Assembly (NCBI GenBank): GCA_050180895.1
Contig: JBFXDS010000004.1
Coordinates: forward strand, 372,001-436,000
DNA: 64,000 nucleotides
DNA from: JBGPEQ01 sp050180895
GTDB lineage: Bacteria > Pseudomonadota > Alphaproteobacteria > Dongiales > Dongiaceae
Reading direction: 5' to 3'
The position numbers and the translations under genes are program-made. Of this stretch, positions 40,154-49,594 are shown one piece after another (the first letter of the stretch is position 1; the number at the start of each line of letters is the position of its first letter). The notes under the pieces were generated by a model. That model worked only from the letters and a program-made list of their open reading frames with translations. It made no database searches and had not been told where the DNA came from.

Positions 40154-42457
40154 CTAAGTCTCCACCAGCGCCGGCAGCTTCGGCTCGCCCGGCGGCGGCA
40201 GCTGCGGATCGGGGTAGCTGAAGACGAGCTTGTCGTCCTTCACGTCGACGCGCACCGTACCGCCCTTCTCGAGCTTGCCGAACAGCAGCTCCTCGGCCAG
40301 CGGCTTCTTGACGTGCTCCTGGATGACGCGGGCCAGCGGCCGCGCGCCGTAGAGCGGGTCGAAACCCTTCCTCGCCAGCCAGGCGCGGGCGGCGTCGCTC
40401 AGCTCGATCGTCACCTGGCGGTCGGCGAGCTGGGCCTCCAGCTGCATGACGAACTTGTCGACCACGCGGGCGACGACCTCCGGCGGCAGGTTGGCGAAGG
40501 CGATCGTCGCGTCCAGCCGGTTGCGGAACTCCGGCGTGAACATCCGGTTGATCGCCTCGGTGTCCTCGCCGGTGCGGACCTCGCGGCCGAAGCCGATGGC
40601 GGTCTTCGCCATCTCCGCGGCGCCTGCGTTGGTGGTCATGATGAGGATGACGTTCCTGAAGTCGACCGACTTGCCGTTGTGGTCGGTGAGCTTGCCGTGG
40701 TCCATCACCTGCAGGAGGATGTTGAAGAGATCGGGATGCGCCTTCTCGATCTCGTCGAGCAGCAGCACGGCATGCGGGTGCTGGTCGATGGCGTCGGTCA
40801 GCAGGCCGCCCTGGTCGAAGCCGACATAGCCCGGCGGCGCGCCGATCAGCCGCGAGACCGTGTGGCGCTCCATGTATTCGGACATGTCGAAGCGGATGAG
40901 CTCGATGGCCAGGCTGCGCGCCAGCTGGCGCGCCACCTCGGTCTTGCCGACGCCCGTGGGACCGGAGAACAGGTAGCAGCCGATCGGCTTCTCGGGCTCG
41001 CGCAGGCCGGCGCGCGCCAGCTTGATCGCGCTCGCCAGCGCGTCGATCGCCTTGTCCTGGCCGAAGACCATGGTCTTGAGGTCGCGCTCCAGGTTCTGCA
41101 GCGTCTGCTTGTCGTCGCTGGAGACGCTCTTCGGCGGGATGCGCGCGATCTTGGCGACGATGGCCTCGACATCCTTGATGCCGATCGTCTTCTTGCGCTT
41201 GCCCTCGGGCAGCAGCATCTGCGCCGCGCCGACCTCGTCGATCACGTCGATCGCCTTGTCCGGCAGCTTGCGGTCGTTGATGTAGCGCGCCGCCAGCTCG
41301 ACGGAGGCGCGGATCGCCTCGGCCGTGTAGCGCACCTTGTGGTGCTGCTCGTAGTAGGGCTTGAGGCCGCGCAGGATCTTCACCGAATCCTCGATCGACG
41401 GCTCGTTGACGTCGATCTTCTGGAAACGACGGACCAGCGCGCGATCCTTCTCGAAGTAGCTGCGGTACTCCTTGTAGGTGGTCGAGCCGATGCAGCGGAT
41501 GGTGCCGCTCTGCAGCGCCGGCTTCAGCAGGTTCGAGGCGTCCATGGCGCCGCCGCTGGTGGCGCCCGCGCCGATGACCGTGTGGATCTCGTCGATGAAG
41601 AGGATGGCGCCCTCGTGCTGCTCGAGCTCGTTGAGCACGGCCTTCAGACGCTCCTCGAAATCGCCGCGATAGCGCGTGCCGGCGAGGAGCGCGCCCATGT
41701 CGAGCGCATAGATGGTCGCCGCCTTCAGCACCTCCGGCACTTCGCCATGGATGATCCGCCGCGCCAGGCCTTCGGCGATGGCGGTCTTGCCGACTCCGGG
41801 ATCGCCGACATAGAGCGGGTTGTTCTTGGTGCGGCGGCAGAGGATCTGGATCGTGCGCTCCACCTCAGCCTCGCGACCGATCAGCGGATCGATCTTGCCG
41901 CTGTGCGCCTTCTTGTTGAGGTTGACGCAGTAGGCGTCGAGCGCCTCGGTGCCGGTCTTCACCACCTTCTCGCCCTGGGCGTCGGAATCGGCGCCGCTCA
42001 CGCGCCGCGGCTCGGAACGCGCGCGCGCCTTGGCGATGCCGTGGCTGATGTAGTTGACGGCGTCGAGCCGCGACATCTCCTGCTCCTGCAGGAAGAAGAC
42101 GGCATGGCTCTCGCGCTCCGAGAACAGCGCCACCAGCACGTTGGCGCCGGTCACCTCCTCGCGGCCGGAAGACTGGACGTGGATCGCCGCCCGCTGCAGC
42201 ACGCGCTGGAAACCCGCCGTCGGCTTGGCGTCGCCCACGGCGCTGCCGACGAGGCTCGACAGCTGATTATCGACATATTCGATCAGATCCCGCCGCAGGC
42301 GGTCGAGGTCGAGGTTGCAGGCGCGGAAGACGGCAATGGCGTCCTGGTCCTCGGTCAGCGCCAGCAGCAGATGCTCGAGCGTGGCATATTCGTGACGCCG
42401 CTCGTTGGCGAAGGCGAGCGCGCGATGCAGGGTCTGTTCGAGCTTGGGCGAAAGCAT
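40154..42457 (-). CDS. clpA: ATP-dependent Clp protease ATPase subunit ClpA
   Basis: 767-residue Hsp100 unfoldase that feeds ClpP. N-domain (1-150) with two Clp_N repeats; D1 Walker A GDPGVGKT (218-225) and Walker B ILFIDE; D2 Walker A GPTGVGKT (499-506) and VLLLDEIEKAHPDLFN. An IGF-type ClpP-binding loop appears in KTAIGFGREVRTGED, near residue 620. It starts 7 bp after clpS, so they are one operon. With Aat (696) and ClpS the window has the N-end-rule pathway except ClpP. Confidence 0.97.
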   Translation of the reverse strand: MLSPKLEQTLHRALAFANERRHEYATLEHLLLALTEDQDAIAVFRACNLDLDRLRRDLIEYVDNQLSSLVGSAVGDAKPTAGFQRVLQRAAIHVQSSGREEVTGANVLVALFSERESHAVFFLQEQEMSRLDAVNYISHGIAKARARSEPRRVSGADSDAQGEKVVKTGTEALDAYCVNLNKKAHSGKIDPLIGREAEVERTIQILCRRTKNNPLYVGDPGVGKTAIAEGLARRIIHGEVPEVLKAATIYALDMGALLAGTRYRGDFEERLKAVLNELEQHEGAILFIDEIHTVIGAGATSGGAMDASNLLKPALQSGTIRCIGSTTYKEYRSYFEKDRALVRRFQKIDVNEPSIEDSVKILRGLKPYYEQHHKVRYTAEAIRASVELAARYINDRKLPDKAIDVIDEVGAAQMLLPEGKRKKTIGIKDVEAIVAKIARIPPKSVSSDDKQTLQNLERDLKTMVFGQDKAIDALASAIKLARAGLREPEKPIGCYLFSGPTGVGKTEVARQLARSLAIELIRFDMSEYMERHTVSRLIGAPPGYVGFDQGGLLTDAIDQHPHAVLLLDEIEKAHPDLFNILLQVMDHGKLTDHNGKSVDFRNVILIMTTNAGAAEMAKTAIGFGREVRTGEDTEAINRMFTPEFRNRLDATIAFANLPPEVVARVVDKFVMQLEAQLADRQVTIELSDAARAWLARKGFDPLYGARPLARVIQEHVKKPLAEELLFGKLEKGGTVRVDVKDDKLVFSYPDPQLPPPGEPKLPALVET

Positions 42458-42464
42458 CGGCCGG

Positions 42465-42791
42465 CTACTCCTTTTCCAACGTGCACTGCAGAGGATGCTC
42501 GTTGCGTCGCGCGAAGTCTATGACCTGGGTCACTTTCGTTTCCGCCACCTCGTAGGTATAGACGCCGCAGACGCCGACCCCGCGGCGGTGGACATGCAGC
42601 ATGATGCGCGTCGCCTCCTCGCGGCTCTTGTTGAAGAACCGTTCGAGCACGTGTACGACGAATTCCATCGGCGTATAGTCGTCATTGAGCAGAAGCACCT
42701 TGTACATCGAGGGCTTCTTCGTCTTGGGTTTGCTCTTGACGACGACGCCGGTCTGCCGGTCGTCCCGTCCGATCCTATCGTTGTCGCTCAT
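42465..42791 (-). CDS. clpS: ClpS adaptor for N-end-rule degradation
   Basis: 108 residues. Core YKVLLLNDDYTPMEFVVHVLERFF and LHVHRRGVGVCGVYTYEVAETKV contain the acidic pair and His that grip the N-degron residue; ends NEHPLQCTLEKE as in E. coli ClpS. ATG 42791 is taken over the preceding GTG. A TTTGCG/TATCAT promoter-like pair lies upstream (leftward, around 42840-42870). Upstream of clpA in one operon. Confidence 0.96.
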   Translation of the reverse strand: MSDNDRIGRDDRQTGVVVKSKPKTKKPSMYKVLLLNDDYTPMEFVVHVLERFFNKSREEATRIMLHVHRRGVGVCGVYTYEVAETKVTQVIDFARRNEHPLQCTLEKE

Positions 42792-42934
42792 CACCGGGCG
42801 GCAGTCTCCACGCGAAACGCGATCTCACGATCGCGACAATGATATGGGATCACGCCAATATCCGCAAAGCCCCTTGAGGGATTTTGCCGACGGCAACCGA
42901 TTTGTCGCAGCCGATCGGAGCGATGCGCCGCGCT

Positions 42935-43651
42935 TCAAAAGAGATTGGGTATGCCGCCCAGGCCGTCCTCGCGCACCTGCAGCCAGAAGCGGATCTGCGT
43001 CTGGTCCTGCTGGCGGCCCATGGGACCCAGATATTCGCCAGCCGGAATCTTGCGCGGCGGATTGACCGCGATTTCGGTCCGATCGCGCGCGAAGAGGAAA
43101 TCGGCGAAGCGGACATCGGCAAATCCGTCCTCCGAATAGAGCCAGGCATGGTAGGCGAAGGCGCCGTTCCGGCAGGCGCTGCCCACCCAGTAGAAGTCGC
43201 CGGAGAAGAGCCGCAGGCCGACCGGCGCGCCGGCGAACTGCCGGCTCTGCTCGAGCAAGTCAACGAACTGCCTGAACTCGGCCGGCGACAACTGTGCCTC
43301 CGACCGCCGCCATCGCCACGGCGCGAAGACATCGACCAGCGAGACATCGAAGCTATTGGCGCGGCCGCGGGCCCGCGCCACGAGATAGGCACCGCCGGTT
43401 GCGTCGGCCGTGATCTCGTAGCTTCTCACCTGCTGCTCATAGCGACCGTTGTAAACCAACCGAAACCGATCGGGCGTACCCTGGCCGCAGGCCGTCCGGA
43501 TATCGGTTCCGTCGAGGTAACTGAACCAGGTCGCCTTGCGGACCACCGGATTGTCGGTCTCGCCGCGATAGGTGCAGCCGATCGACAGAAGCATGATCGC
43601 GGTCACAGCCGCGATACGGGGGATCCAGGCAGAATTGCCGCGCAGCAGCAT
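42935..43651 (-). CDS. Hypothetical lipoprotein
   Basis: 238 residues. Signal ends in MLLSIGC, with Cys26 as the lipidation site. The mature part has no family I can name; it contains FRLVYNGRYEQQVRSYEI, LSPAEFRQFVDLLEQSRQF, and FYWVGSACRNGAFAYHAWLY, with two further Cys. A secreted beta-rich protein is likely. It is divergent from the carboxypeptidase gene and shares its promoter region, where a CtrA site lies. Confidence 0.7.
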   Translation of the reverse strand: MLLRGNSAWIPRIAAVTAIMLLSIGCTYRGETDNPVVRKATWFSYLDGTDIRTACGQGTPDRFRLVYNGRYEQQVRSYEITADATGGAYLVARARGRANSFDVSLVDVFAPWRWRRSEAQLSPAEFRQFVDLLEQSRQFAGAPVGLRLFSGDFYWVGSACRNGAFAYHAWLYSEDGFADVRFADFLFARDRTEIAVNPPRKIPAGEYLGPMGRQQDQTQIRFWLQVREDGLGGIPNLF

Positions 43652-43720
43652 GGTAGGTCCAGAGGTTCGCCCTATGTTCGATTATGGCAGAATCTTCGTA
43701 AAAAAGCGGTTAATTAAGAC

Positions 43721-43749
43721 TTGACGTTAATGCGACATTAAAGATTATG
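43721..43749 (+). promoter_or_regulatory. Promoter with CtrA-type box before carboxypeptidase gene
   Basis: TTGACG (43721-43726) and an ATTATG-like -10 (43744-43749) are spaced by 17 bp. Between them is a perfect TTAA-TGCGACA-TTAA (43727-43741), the full recognition site of the alphaproteobacterial cell-cycle regulator CtrA. The overlap would let CtrA block or reshape this promoter. It lies about 80 bp before the ATG at 43828. Confidence 0.55.
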
Positions 43750-43827
43750 GTGCTATGGTGGTCTAGAATCAGTCATTTTCTGGGCGTCATTGTGGTACGC
43801 TCAGTGATCTGCGTACGGGACAGGGAA

Positions 43828-45141
43828 ATGACCAGCGTTATCGGTCACCACGGGCGGGCTTCGCGAGGGTACGGGTTCTGGACGATTGTGGCGGTCGCCT
43901 TGGCGGTCGCCTTCTATATGGCCTCCGGTCGCGCCGAGGCCAAGCCCACCTCGGCCTCGATCATCGTCGAAGCCGACAGCGGTACCGTCCTCTACGAATC
44001 CAATTCGAAGAGACGCAGCTATCCCGCGTCGCTCACGAAGATGATGACGCTCTACCTCCTGTTCGAGGCGATCGAGGCGAAACGGTTCGCCCTCGACGAT
44101 CTGCTGCCCGTTTCCGCGCACGCGGCCAAGCAGCCGGCCACCAATCTGGGGCTCGGCGTCGGCCAGCAGATCAGCGTGGAAAAGGCGATCCTGGCGCTGA
44201 TCGTGCATTCGGCCAATGACGTCGCCGTCGTCGTGGCCGAGGCGGTCGGGGGAACAGAAAGCCAGTTCGCGGCCAAGATGACCAAGAAGGCGCGCGAACT
44301 CGGCATGAAATCGACCGTGTTCCGCAACGCCTCGGGGCTTCCCAATCCGGCGCAGGTGACGACCGCCCGCGACATGGCCATCCTGGCGCGGGCCGTGGTC
44401 GCGCGTTTCCCCGATTTCTACGGCTACTTCTCGGCCGAGAGCTTCTCCCATCGCGGCCGCGTCTATAAGTCGCACAACCGGGTTCTGCAGAGCTATCCCG
44501 GCGCCGACGGCTTGAAAACGGGCTACATCCGTGCGTCCGGGTTCAACCTGGCCACGTCGGCCATGCGCGACGGACGCCGCATCATCGCCGTCGTTCTCGG
44601 CGGCAGCAGCGCCCGCGCGCGCGACTTGAAGATGATCGGCTTGCTCGATCAGGGCTTTGCCCTCGCGGCGAAGAAATCGGCGACGCAGGTGGCCGCCAAC
44701 GCGCTGCCCCAGCCGCCGGCGAAGGCCACCCGCACGGCCGCGGCGGGCAAACGCCTGATCCCGCCGGTCAAGCCGGAGATCGACCCGATCGCCGACGCGA
44801 TCCAGGTCGCCAGCCTCGACCCCATCGGCGCGCCGGCGACCGAACCATCGGCGGCGCCGTCCCGTGAATTCACCTGGGGCATCCAGGTCGGCGCCTTCAA
44901 CAGCTATCAGCCCGCCCTCAAGGCGGCGACCCGCGCCAGCAAGCGCGTGGCCGACCTGGTCAAGGATGCGCAGCTCGTCGTCGACGAGACCGCCAAGGGC
45001 AAGAGCAAGCTCTACCGCGCCCGGCTCGTCGGCCTCTCCAAGCACGACGCCCAGGCCGCCTGCCGGCAGCTGAAGAAGAAGGCGATCGATTGCCTGGTGT
45101 TCCAGGCGGACGTGGAAATGGCGATGAATCCGGCGCCGTAG
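43828..45141 (+). CDS. dacA: D-Ala-D-Ala carboxypeptidase with SPOR domain
   Basis: 437-residue class C low-mass penicillin-binding protein trimming the peptidoglycan pentapeptide in the periplasm. N-terminal signal anchor (about 17-36). Active-site motifs: SLTK (68-71), SAN in VHSANDVAVV, KTG in GLKTGYIRA. A Pro/Ala-rich linker then leads to a C-terminal SPOR domain (WGIQVGAFNSYQPALKAA, YRARLVGLSKHDAQAACRQLKKK) that targets septal denuded glycan. ATG 43828 was chosen because the longer frame adds no signal. Convergent with the pmm gene. Confidence 0.92.
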   Translation: MTSVIGHHGRASRGYGFWTIVAVALAVAFYMASGRAEAKPTSASIIVEADSGTVLYESNSKRRSYPASLTKMMTLYLLFEAIEAKRFALDDLLPVSAHAAKQPATNLGLGVGQQISVEKAILALIVHSANDVAVVVAEAVGGTESQFAAKMTKKARELGMKSTVFRNASGLPNPAQVTTARDMAILARAVVARFPDFYGYFSAESFSHRGRVYKSHNRVLQSYPGADGLKTGYIRASGFNLATSAMRDGRRIIAVVLGGSSARARDLKMIGLLDQGFALAAKKSATQVAANALPQPPAKATRTAAAGKRLIPPVKPEIDPIADAIQVASLDPIGAPATEPSAAPSREFTWGIQVGAFNSYQPALKAATRASKRVADLVKDAQLVVDETAKGKSKLYRARLVGLSKHDAQAACRQLKKKAIDCLVFQADVEMAMNPAP

Positions 45142-45150
45142 GCGCTGTCC

Positions 45151-46554
45151 TCACCACGCCGGCGGCGGCTGTCCCGCCGCCTTCAAGGCCTCCGCCAAGG
45201 ACTGCTTCAACCGCTCGAGGCCGTCCGCCGTCGTCGCCTCGCAACGCGCCACCAGCAGATCCTGGGTGTTGGAGGCGCGCAGCAGCCACCAGCCGTCGGC
45301 CGTCTGCACGCGCACGCCGTCGATGTCGTTGACCTCGACGCCGCCGCTCGCCTGCAACCGCTGCTTGATCTCCTGGATGATCGCGAACTTGCGCGGCCCG
45401 GCGCAGGGGAAGCGCGCCTCGGGCGTGTTGACGAGGGCCGGCAGGCCGTCGCGCATCTCCGCGAGGCTCTGGCCGGAACGGGCCACCAGCCCGAGCAGCC
45501 GGACGGCGGCATAGAGCGCATCGTCGAAGCCGAGATAGTGGTCGGCGAAGAAGATGTGGGCGGCGAATTCGCCCGCCAGCGGCGCACCCGTCTCGACCAT
45601 CTTCGATTTGATGAGGGAATGCCCGGTCGCCCACATCAGGGGCCGGCCGCCGGCGCGGGCGATCTCGTCGAACAGGACCTGGCTGGACTTGACGTCGGCG
45701 ATGACGGTGGATCCCGGCCGCTCCTGCAGGACCTCGCGCGCGAACAGCACCATCATCTGGTCGGCCAGCACGATCCGCCCGCGGCCGTCGACGGCACCGA
45801 GGCGATCGCCGTCGCCGTCGAAGGCGAAGCCGAGGTCGCAGCCATGGGCGCGCACGGCGGCCTGCAGCTGGGCCAGGTTCTCGGCGACCGTCGGATCGGG
45901 ATGATGGGCCGGAAAGCGGCCGTCGATGGCCTCGTTGAGCAGGATGTGCCGGCCGGGCAGGCGCGCCGTCAGCGCCGCCATCGCCTCGCCGGCGGCGCCG
46001 TTGCCGGCGTCCCAGGCAACCGTCAGCGGCCGGCCGGGAACACGGCCGCCCTCGCCGATGGCCGCCGACAGCCGCGCGACGTAGCGGTCGAACACCGACA
46101 CATCGCGGACGGGTCCCGGCGTCTCGACCGCGACGTCGCCGGCGGCCGCGATCTCGCCGAGCTCCTGGATGGCGCGGCCGAAGAAGGCGGCCTTGCCGAG
46201 CATCATCTTGAAGCCGTTGTGATCGGGCGGATTGTGCGAGCCGGTGACCATGACGCCGGCGTCGGCTCCAAGCGTCAGCGTCGCAAAGTACAGCATGGGC
46301 GTCGGGCCGCGGCCGACGCGCCAGACCTCGAGCCCGCACGCGCCGAGCCCTTCGACCAGGGCCGCCTCCAGCTCCGGCGAGGTGAGCCGGCCGTCATAGC
46401 CGACGCAGACCGTCCGCCCCTCGTTCCGGCGCACCACGGTGCCGAAGCTGCGCCCGAGCGCATGGGCGTCGTCCGTCGACAGCGTCTCGCCGACGACGCC
46501 GCGAATATCGTATTCGCGCAGGATCGTCGGGTCGAACCGATGACGTGCCCTCAT
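45151..46554 (-). CDS. Phosphomannomutase/phosphoglucomutase
   Basis: 467 residues of the alpha-D-phosphohexomutase family (AlgC/ManB type). Key parts: ILREYDIRGVVGETL at the start, phosphoserine loop VMVTGSHNPPDHNGFKM, metal loop FAFDGDGDRLG, sugar-binding GEFAAHIFFADHYLGFDDALYA, and C-terminal phosphate-binding RASNTQDLLVARCEA. It interconverts hexose 6- and 1-phosphates. Its ATG overlaps the ugd stop (ATGA); third gene of galU-ugd-pmm. Confidence 0.92.
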   Translation of the reverse strand: MRARHRFDPTILREYDIRGVVGETLSTDDAHALGRSFGTVVRRNEGRTVCVGYDGRLTSPELEAALVEGLGACGLEVWRVGRGPTPMLYFATLTLGADAGVMVTGSHNPPDHNGFKMMLGKAAFFGRAIQELGEIAAAGDVAVETPGPVRDVSVFDRYVARLSAAIGEGGRVPGRPLTVAWDAGNGAAGEAMAALTARLPGRHILLNEAIDGRFPAHHPDPTVAENLAQLQAAVRAHGCDLGFAFDGDGDRLGAVDGRGRIVLADQMMVLFAREVLQERPGSTVIADVKSSQVLFDEIARAGGRPLMWATGHSLIKSKMVETGAPLAGEFAAHIFFADHYLGFDDALYAAVRLLGLVARSGQSLAEMRDGLPALVNTPEARFPCAGPRKFAIIQEIKQRLQASGGVEVNDIDGVRVQTADGWWLLRASNTQDLLVARCEATTADGLERLKQSLAEALKAAGQPPPAW

Positions 46555-47885
46555 CGGCGGCGGCGGTCGCTGCCGGTTGCGCTCGGCCGGCCGATGCTGT
46601 GATAGACGAAGCCGGCGTCGGCCATGTCGGCGGGGTTGTAGATGTTGCGCAGGTCGATGACCACGGGCTGGCGCAGACGCTCGCGCATCTGCCGCAGGTC
46701 GAGCGAGCGGAACTCGTTCCACTCGGTCAGGATGACCAGCGCATCGGCGCCGTCCATCGCCTCATAGGCGTCGGTGCAGTAGTGCAGATCCGGCATCAGC
46801 TTGCGCGCCTCGGCCAAGCCTTCGGGATCGAAGGCCCGGATGGCGGCGCCGTCGTGCTGCAGCGCCGGGAGGATCGCCAGGCTCGGCGCGTCGCGCATGT
46901 CGTCGGTGTTGGGCTTGAAGGTGAGGCCGAGCACGGCCAGCGTCTTTCCCGCCACCGAGCCGCCGCAGGCCTGGCGGATGCGCTGCGCCATCCGGCGCTT
47001 GCGCGCGTCGTTGACGGCGATGACCGTCTCGACGATGCGCGCCGGCGCGCCGACCTGCTCGGCCGTGCGGGCCAGCGCCTGCGTGTCCTTCGGGAAGCAG
47101 GAGCCGCCGAAGCCGGGGCCGGCATGCAGGAACTTGCGCCCGATGCGGCCGTCGAGGCCGATGCCGCGAGCGACGTCGTGCACGTCGGCGCCCACGGCCT
47201 CGCAGATGTCGGCGACCTCGTTGACGAACGTGATCTTCGTGGCCAGGAAGGCGTTGGCCGCATACTTGATCAGCTCCGCCGTCTCCAGGCCGGTGAAGAG
47301 GATCGGCGTCTCGATCAGGTAGAGCGGCCGGTAGAGCTGGCGCATGACCTCCTGCGCGCGCTCGCTCTCGGCGCCGATGACGACCCGGTCGGGGCGCATG
47401 AAGTCGCCGATCGCCGATCCCTCGCGCAGGAACTCCGGGTTCGATACCACGTCGAATTCGGCCTGCGGCCTGGTCTCGCGCAGGATGCGCGCGACCTCGC
47501 GGCCGGTGCCGACGGGCACCGTCGACTTGGTGACGACGACGGCGTAGCCGGTGAGCGCCTGGGCGATCTCGCGCGCCGCCGCGTAGACATAGGTCAGGTC
47601 GGCATGGCCGTCGCCGCGCCGGCTCGGCGTGCCGACGGCGATGAACACCGCGTCGGCGCCGGCCACCGCTTCCGGCAACTCGCCGGAGAATGCCAGCCGG
47701 CCGGCTTGCGCGTTGCGGGCGACGAGATCGTCGAGACCGGGCTCGAAGATCGGGATCTCGCCCGCCCGCAGCCGGGCAATCCGCTCGGCATCCTTGTCGA
47801 CGCAGGTGACGGTGACGCCGAACTCGGAAAAGCAGGCGCCGGACACGAGGCCGACATAGCCGGCGCCGATCATCGCGATCTTCAT
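46551..47885 (-). CDS. ugd: UDP-glucose 6-dehydrogenase
   Basis: 444 residues. N-terminal NAD fold IAMIGAGYVGLVSGACFSEFG, AVFIAVGTPSRRGDGHADL, KSTVPVGTG, SNPEFLREGSAI; catalytic Cys in GPGFGGSCFPKDTQ; C-terminal UDP-binding LGLTFKPNTDDMRDAPS. It oxidises UDP-glucose to UDP-glucuronate for acidic polysaccharides or lipid A/LPS decoration. Coupled by ATGA overlaps to galU in front and pmm behind. The C-terminal Arg-rich tail SDRRRR is unremarkable. Confidence 0.95.
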   Translation of the reverse strand: MKIAMIGAGYVGLVSGACFSEFGVTVTCVDKDAERIARLRAGEIPIFEPGLDDLVARNAQAGRLAFSGELPEAVAGADAVFIAVGTPSRRGDGHADLTYVYAAAREIAQALTGYAVVVTKSTVPVGTGREVARILRETRPQAEFDVVSNPEFLREGSAIGDFMRPDRVVIGAESERAQEVMRQLYRPLYLIETPILFTGLETAELIKYAANAFLATKITFVNEVADICEAVGADVHDVARGIGLDGRIGRKFLHAGPGFGGSCFPKDTQALARTAEQVGAPARIVETVIAVNDARKRRMAQRIRQACGGSVAGKTLAVLGLTFKPNTDDMRDAPSLAILPALQHDGAAIRAFDPEGLAEARKLMPDLHYCTDAYEAMDGADALVILTEWNEFRSLDLRQMRERLRQPVVIDLRNIYNPADMADAGFVYHSIGRPSATGSDRRRR

Positions 47886-48766
47886 GGCGTGCCGCCCGCG
47901 CGGCTATGCCGCGCGATGATCTCGCGCACGGCCGGCCCCAGGGCCGGATGCCGCAGGCCGAACGCGACGGTCGCGGCGATGAAGCCGGCCTTGTCGCCGC
48001 AATCGAACCGCTCGCCGGCGAACCGATAGCCGTGGAACGGCGCGCCGCCGATCAGCTTGGCGAGGGCATCCGTCAGCTGGATCTCGCCGCCGGCGCCAGC
48101 TTCCTGCCGGTCGAGCATGGCGAACACGCGCGGCTCGAGGATGTAGCGGCCGATGACCGCAAGCCGCGACGGCGCCGCCGCCGGCGCCGGCTTCTCGACC
48201 AGCCCCTTGACCTCGACCAGACGGCCGTCCGTGCGGCCGGGGCTGAGCACGCCGTAGCGCGCGGTATGCTCCGGCGCCACCTCCATCACCGCGATCATGT
48301 TGCCGCCCGTCGTCCGATGCGCCTCGGCCATCTGCTTCAGACACGGGACATCGCCGAGGATCAGGTCGTCGGGCAGCATCACCGCCACGGGCTCGTCGCC
48401 GACCAGGTGGCGCGCGCACCACACGGCGTGCCCCAGCCCCTTGGCCTCCTGCTGACGCACGCAGATGATCTCGCCCGGCGGCACGATCATGGCCGTCGCG
48501 GCCGCCAGCTCCGCCTCCTTGCCGCGCCGGCGCAGCGTCTCGTTCAGCTCGATCGCGAGGTCGAAATGGTCCTCCATCGCGCTCTTGCCGCGCCCGGTGA
48601 CGAAGATGAACTGCTCGATGCCCGCGGCCTTCGCCTCCTCCAGCGCATACTGGATCAACGGCTTGTCGACGATCGGCAGCATCTCCTTCGGTATCGCCTT
48701 GGTCGCCGGCAGAAAGCGCGTGCCGAGACCCGCCACCGGAAAGATCGCCTTGCGCAACGGCTTCAT
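47882..48766 (-). CDS. galU: UTP-glucose-1-phosphate uridylyltransferase
   Basis: 294 residues, nucleotidyltransferase fold. N-terminal KAIFPVAGLGTRFLPATKAIPKEMLPIVDKPLIQYALEEA (uridylyl-binding loop and catalytic Lys), FVTGRGKSAMEDHFD, VMLPDDLIL and GLVEKPAPAAAPSRLAVIGRYILEP, ending with YRFAGERFDCGDKAGFI. It makes UDP-glucose, the substrate of ugd encoded immediately after, and of glycosyltransferases. First gene of the operon; a hairpin-free 94-bp gap precedes it. Confidence 0.96.
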   Translation of the reverse strand: MKPLRKAIFPVAGLGTRFLPATKAIPKEMLPIVDKPLIQYALEEAKAAGIEQFIFVTGRGKSAMEDHFDLAIELNETLRRRGKEAELAAATAMIVPPGEIICVRQQEAKGLGHAVWCARHLVGDEPVAVMLPDDLILGDVPCLKQMAEAHRTTGGNMIAVMEVAPEHTARYGVLSPGRTDGRLVEVKGLVEKPAPAAAPSRLAVIGRYILEPRVFAMLDRQEAGAGGEIQLTDALAKLIGGAPFHGYRFAGERFDCGDKAGFIAATVAFGLRHPALGPAVREIIARHSRAGGTP

Positions 48767-48860
48767 TCATTAACTCTCTTGCTGCGGGATGGGGGATTGC
48801 CGGGTGGCTTTTCTGCCACACGCGCCGCCGGCCTGGCAATTCATTCGCCTGTGATCAATT

Positions 48861-49577
48861 TCAGGTGCCAAGAAGAAGGTCCTTGGCCTGGTTGATCTTG
48901 GCAGCCAGATAGTTCGATCCCCCCTGATCGGGATGGATCTTCATCATCAGGCGGTGATGCGCCGCATGGATGTCAGCTTCTGCGGCCCCCGGCTTCAGCC
49001 CAAGCACCTCGTACGCCTCCGCCCGCGTCATCACCTCGGAGGCATGCGGCGTCGCATCGCCCGATCCTTGTCCCGCGGAGCCGGCGGCTCGCCAGCCGGT
49101 GCCGTGGATGCGGTCGACATAGGCTTCGATCAGCGGTAAGCCGTCGGGGTCGTCCAAACGGCATTCCGCCCGCACTTCGAGCAGCTGATCGAGGGTCAGT
49201 TCGGCAAGGCGCCGGTCGCGATGCCGGCCGGCGAGGACGCGGCCGTCGAGCGTGCCGGTGTCGTGGTCCAGCGTCATGCGCAGGTATCTCGTCTCGATCT
49301 GCGAGATCCCGTCCTGCGATGTCTGCGCGAAGCCGTCCGCGCGGGGCCACAGCGCGCCCCACCTCAGCAGCATCGGCAAAAGCCCCGCGATGGCGAGGAA
49401 GACGGATCCGAACGGAACCCGCAGGATCAGGAGGGCGACACCGAGGATCGCGAAGCAAAAAGCGGTCCGCCGGGTTGCCGTGGCCAGCTTGGCCGGCTGC
49501 GCCGTCGTGTACACGCGCAGCAGGGCGAGGACCCCGAGCAGAATGAGGAGTCCGATGGCGAGGTACGATATGAACAT
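48861..49577 (-). CDS. Membrane-anchored DnaJ-domain protein
   Basis: 238 residues. One or two N-terminal TM helices (about 1-20 and 38-68), a soluble middle with RYLRMTLDHDTGTLDGRVLAG, and a C-terminal J domain (about 182-238) with EAYEVLGLKPGAAEADIHAAHHRLMMKIHPDQGGS and INQAKDLLLG; the HPD triad that stimulates DnaK is intact. It resembles the TIM14/Pam18-type J proteins of alphaproteobacteria. Starts 17 bp after the VWA gene and is likely co-transcribed. Confidence 0.88.
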   Translation of the reverse strand: MFISYLAIGLLILLGVLALLRVYTTAQPAKLATATRRTAFCFAILGVALLILRVPFGSVFLAIAGLLPMLLRWGALWPRADGFAQTSQDGISQIETRYLRMTLDHDTGTLDGRVLAGRHRDRRLAELTLDQLLEVRAECRLDDPDGLPLIEAYVDRIHGTGWRAAGSAGQGSGDATPHASEVMTRAEAYEVLGLKPGAAEADIHAAHHRLMMKIHPDQGGSNYLAAKINQAKDLLLGT

Positions 49578-49594
49578 CGCCGTTGCCGGGCTGC

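Noticed and set aside
42795..43700. Phasin gene expected near clpS and the carboxypeptidase
   Set aside because: The only gene here encodes a lipoprotein with a signal peptide and no phasin-like helices.
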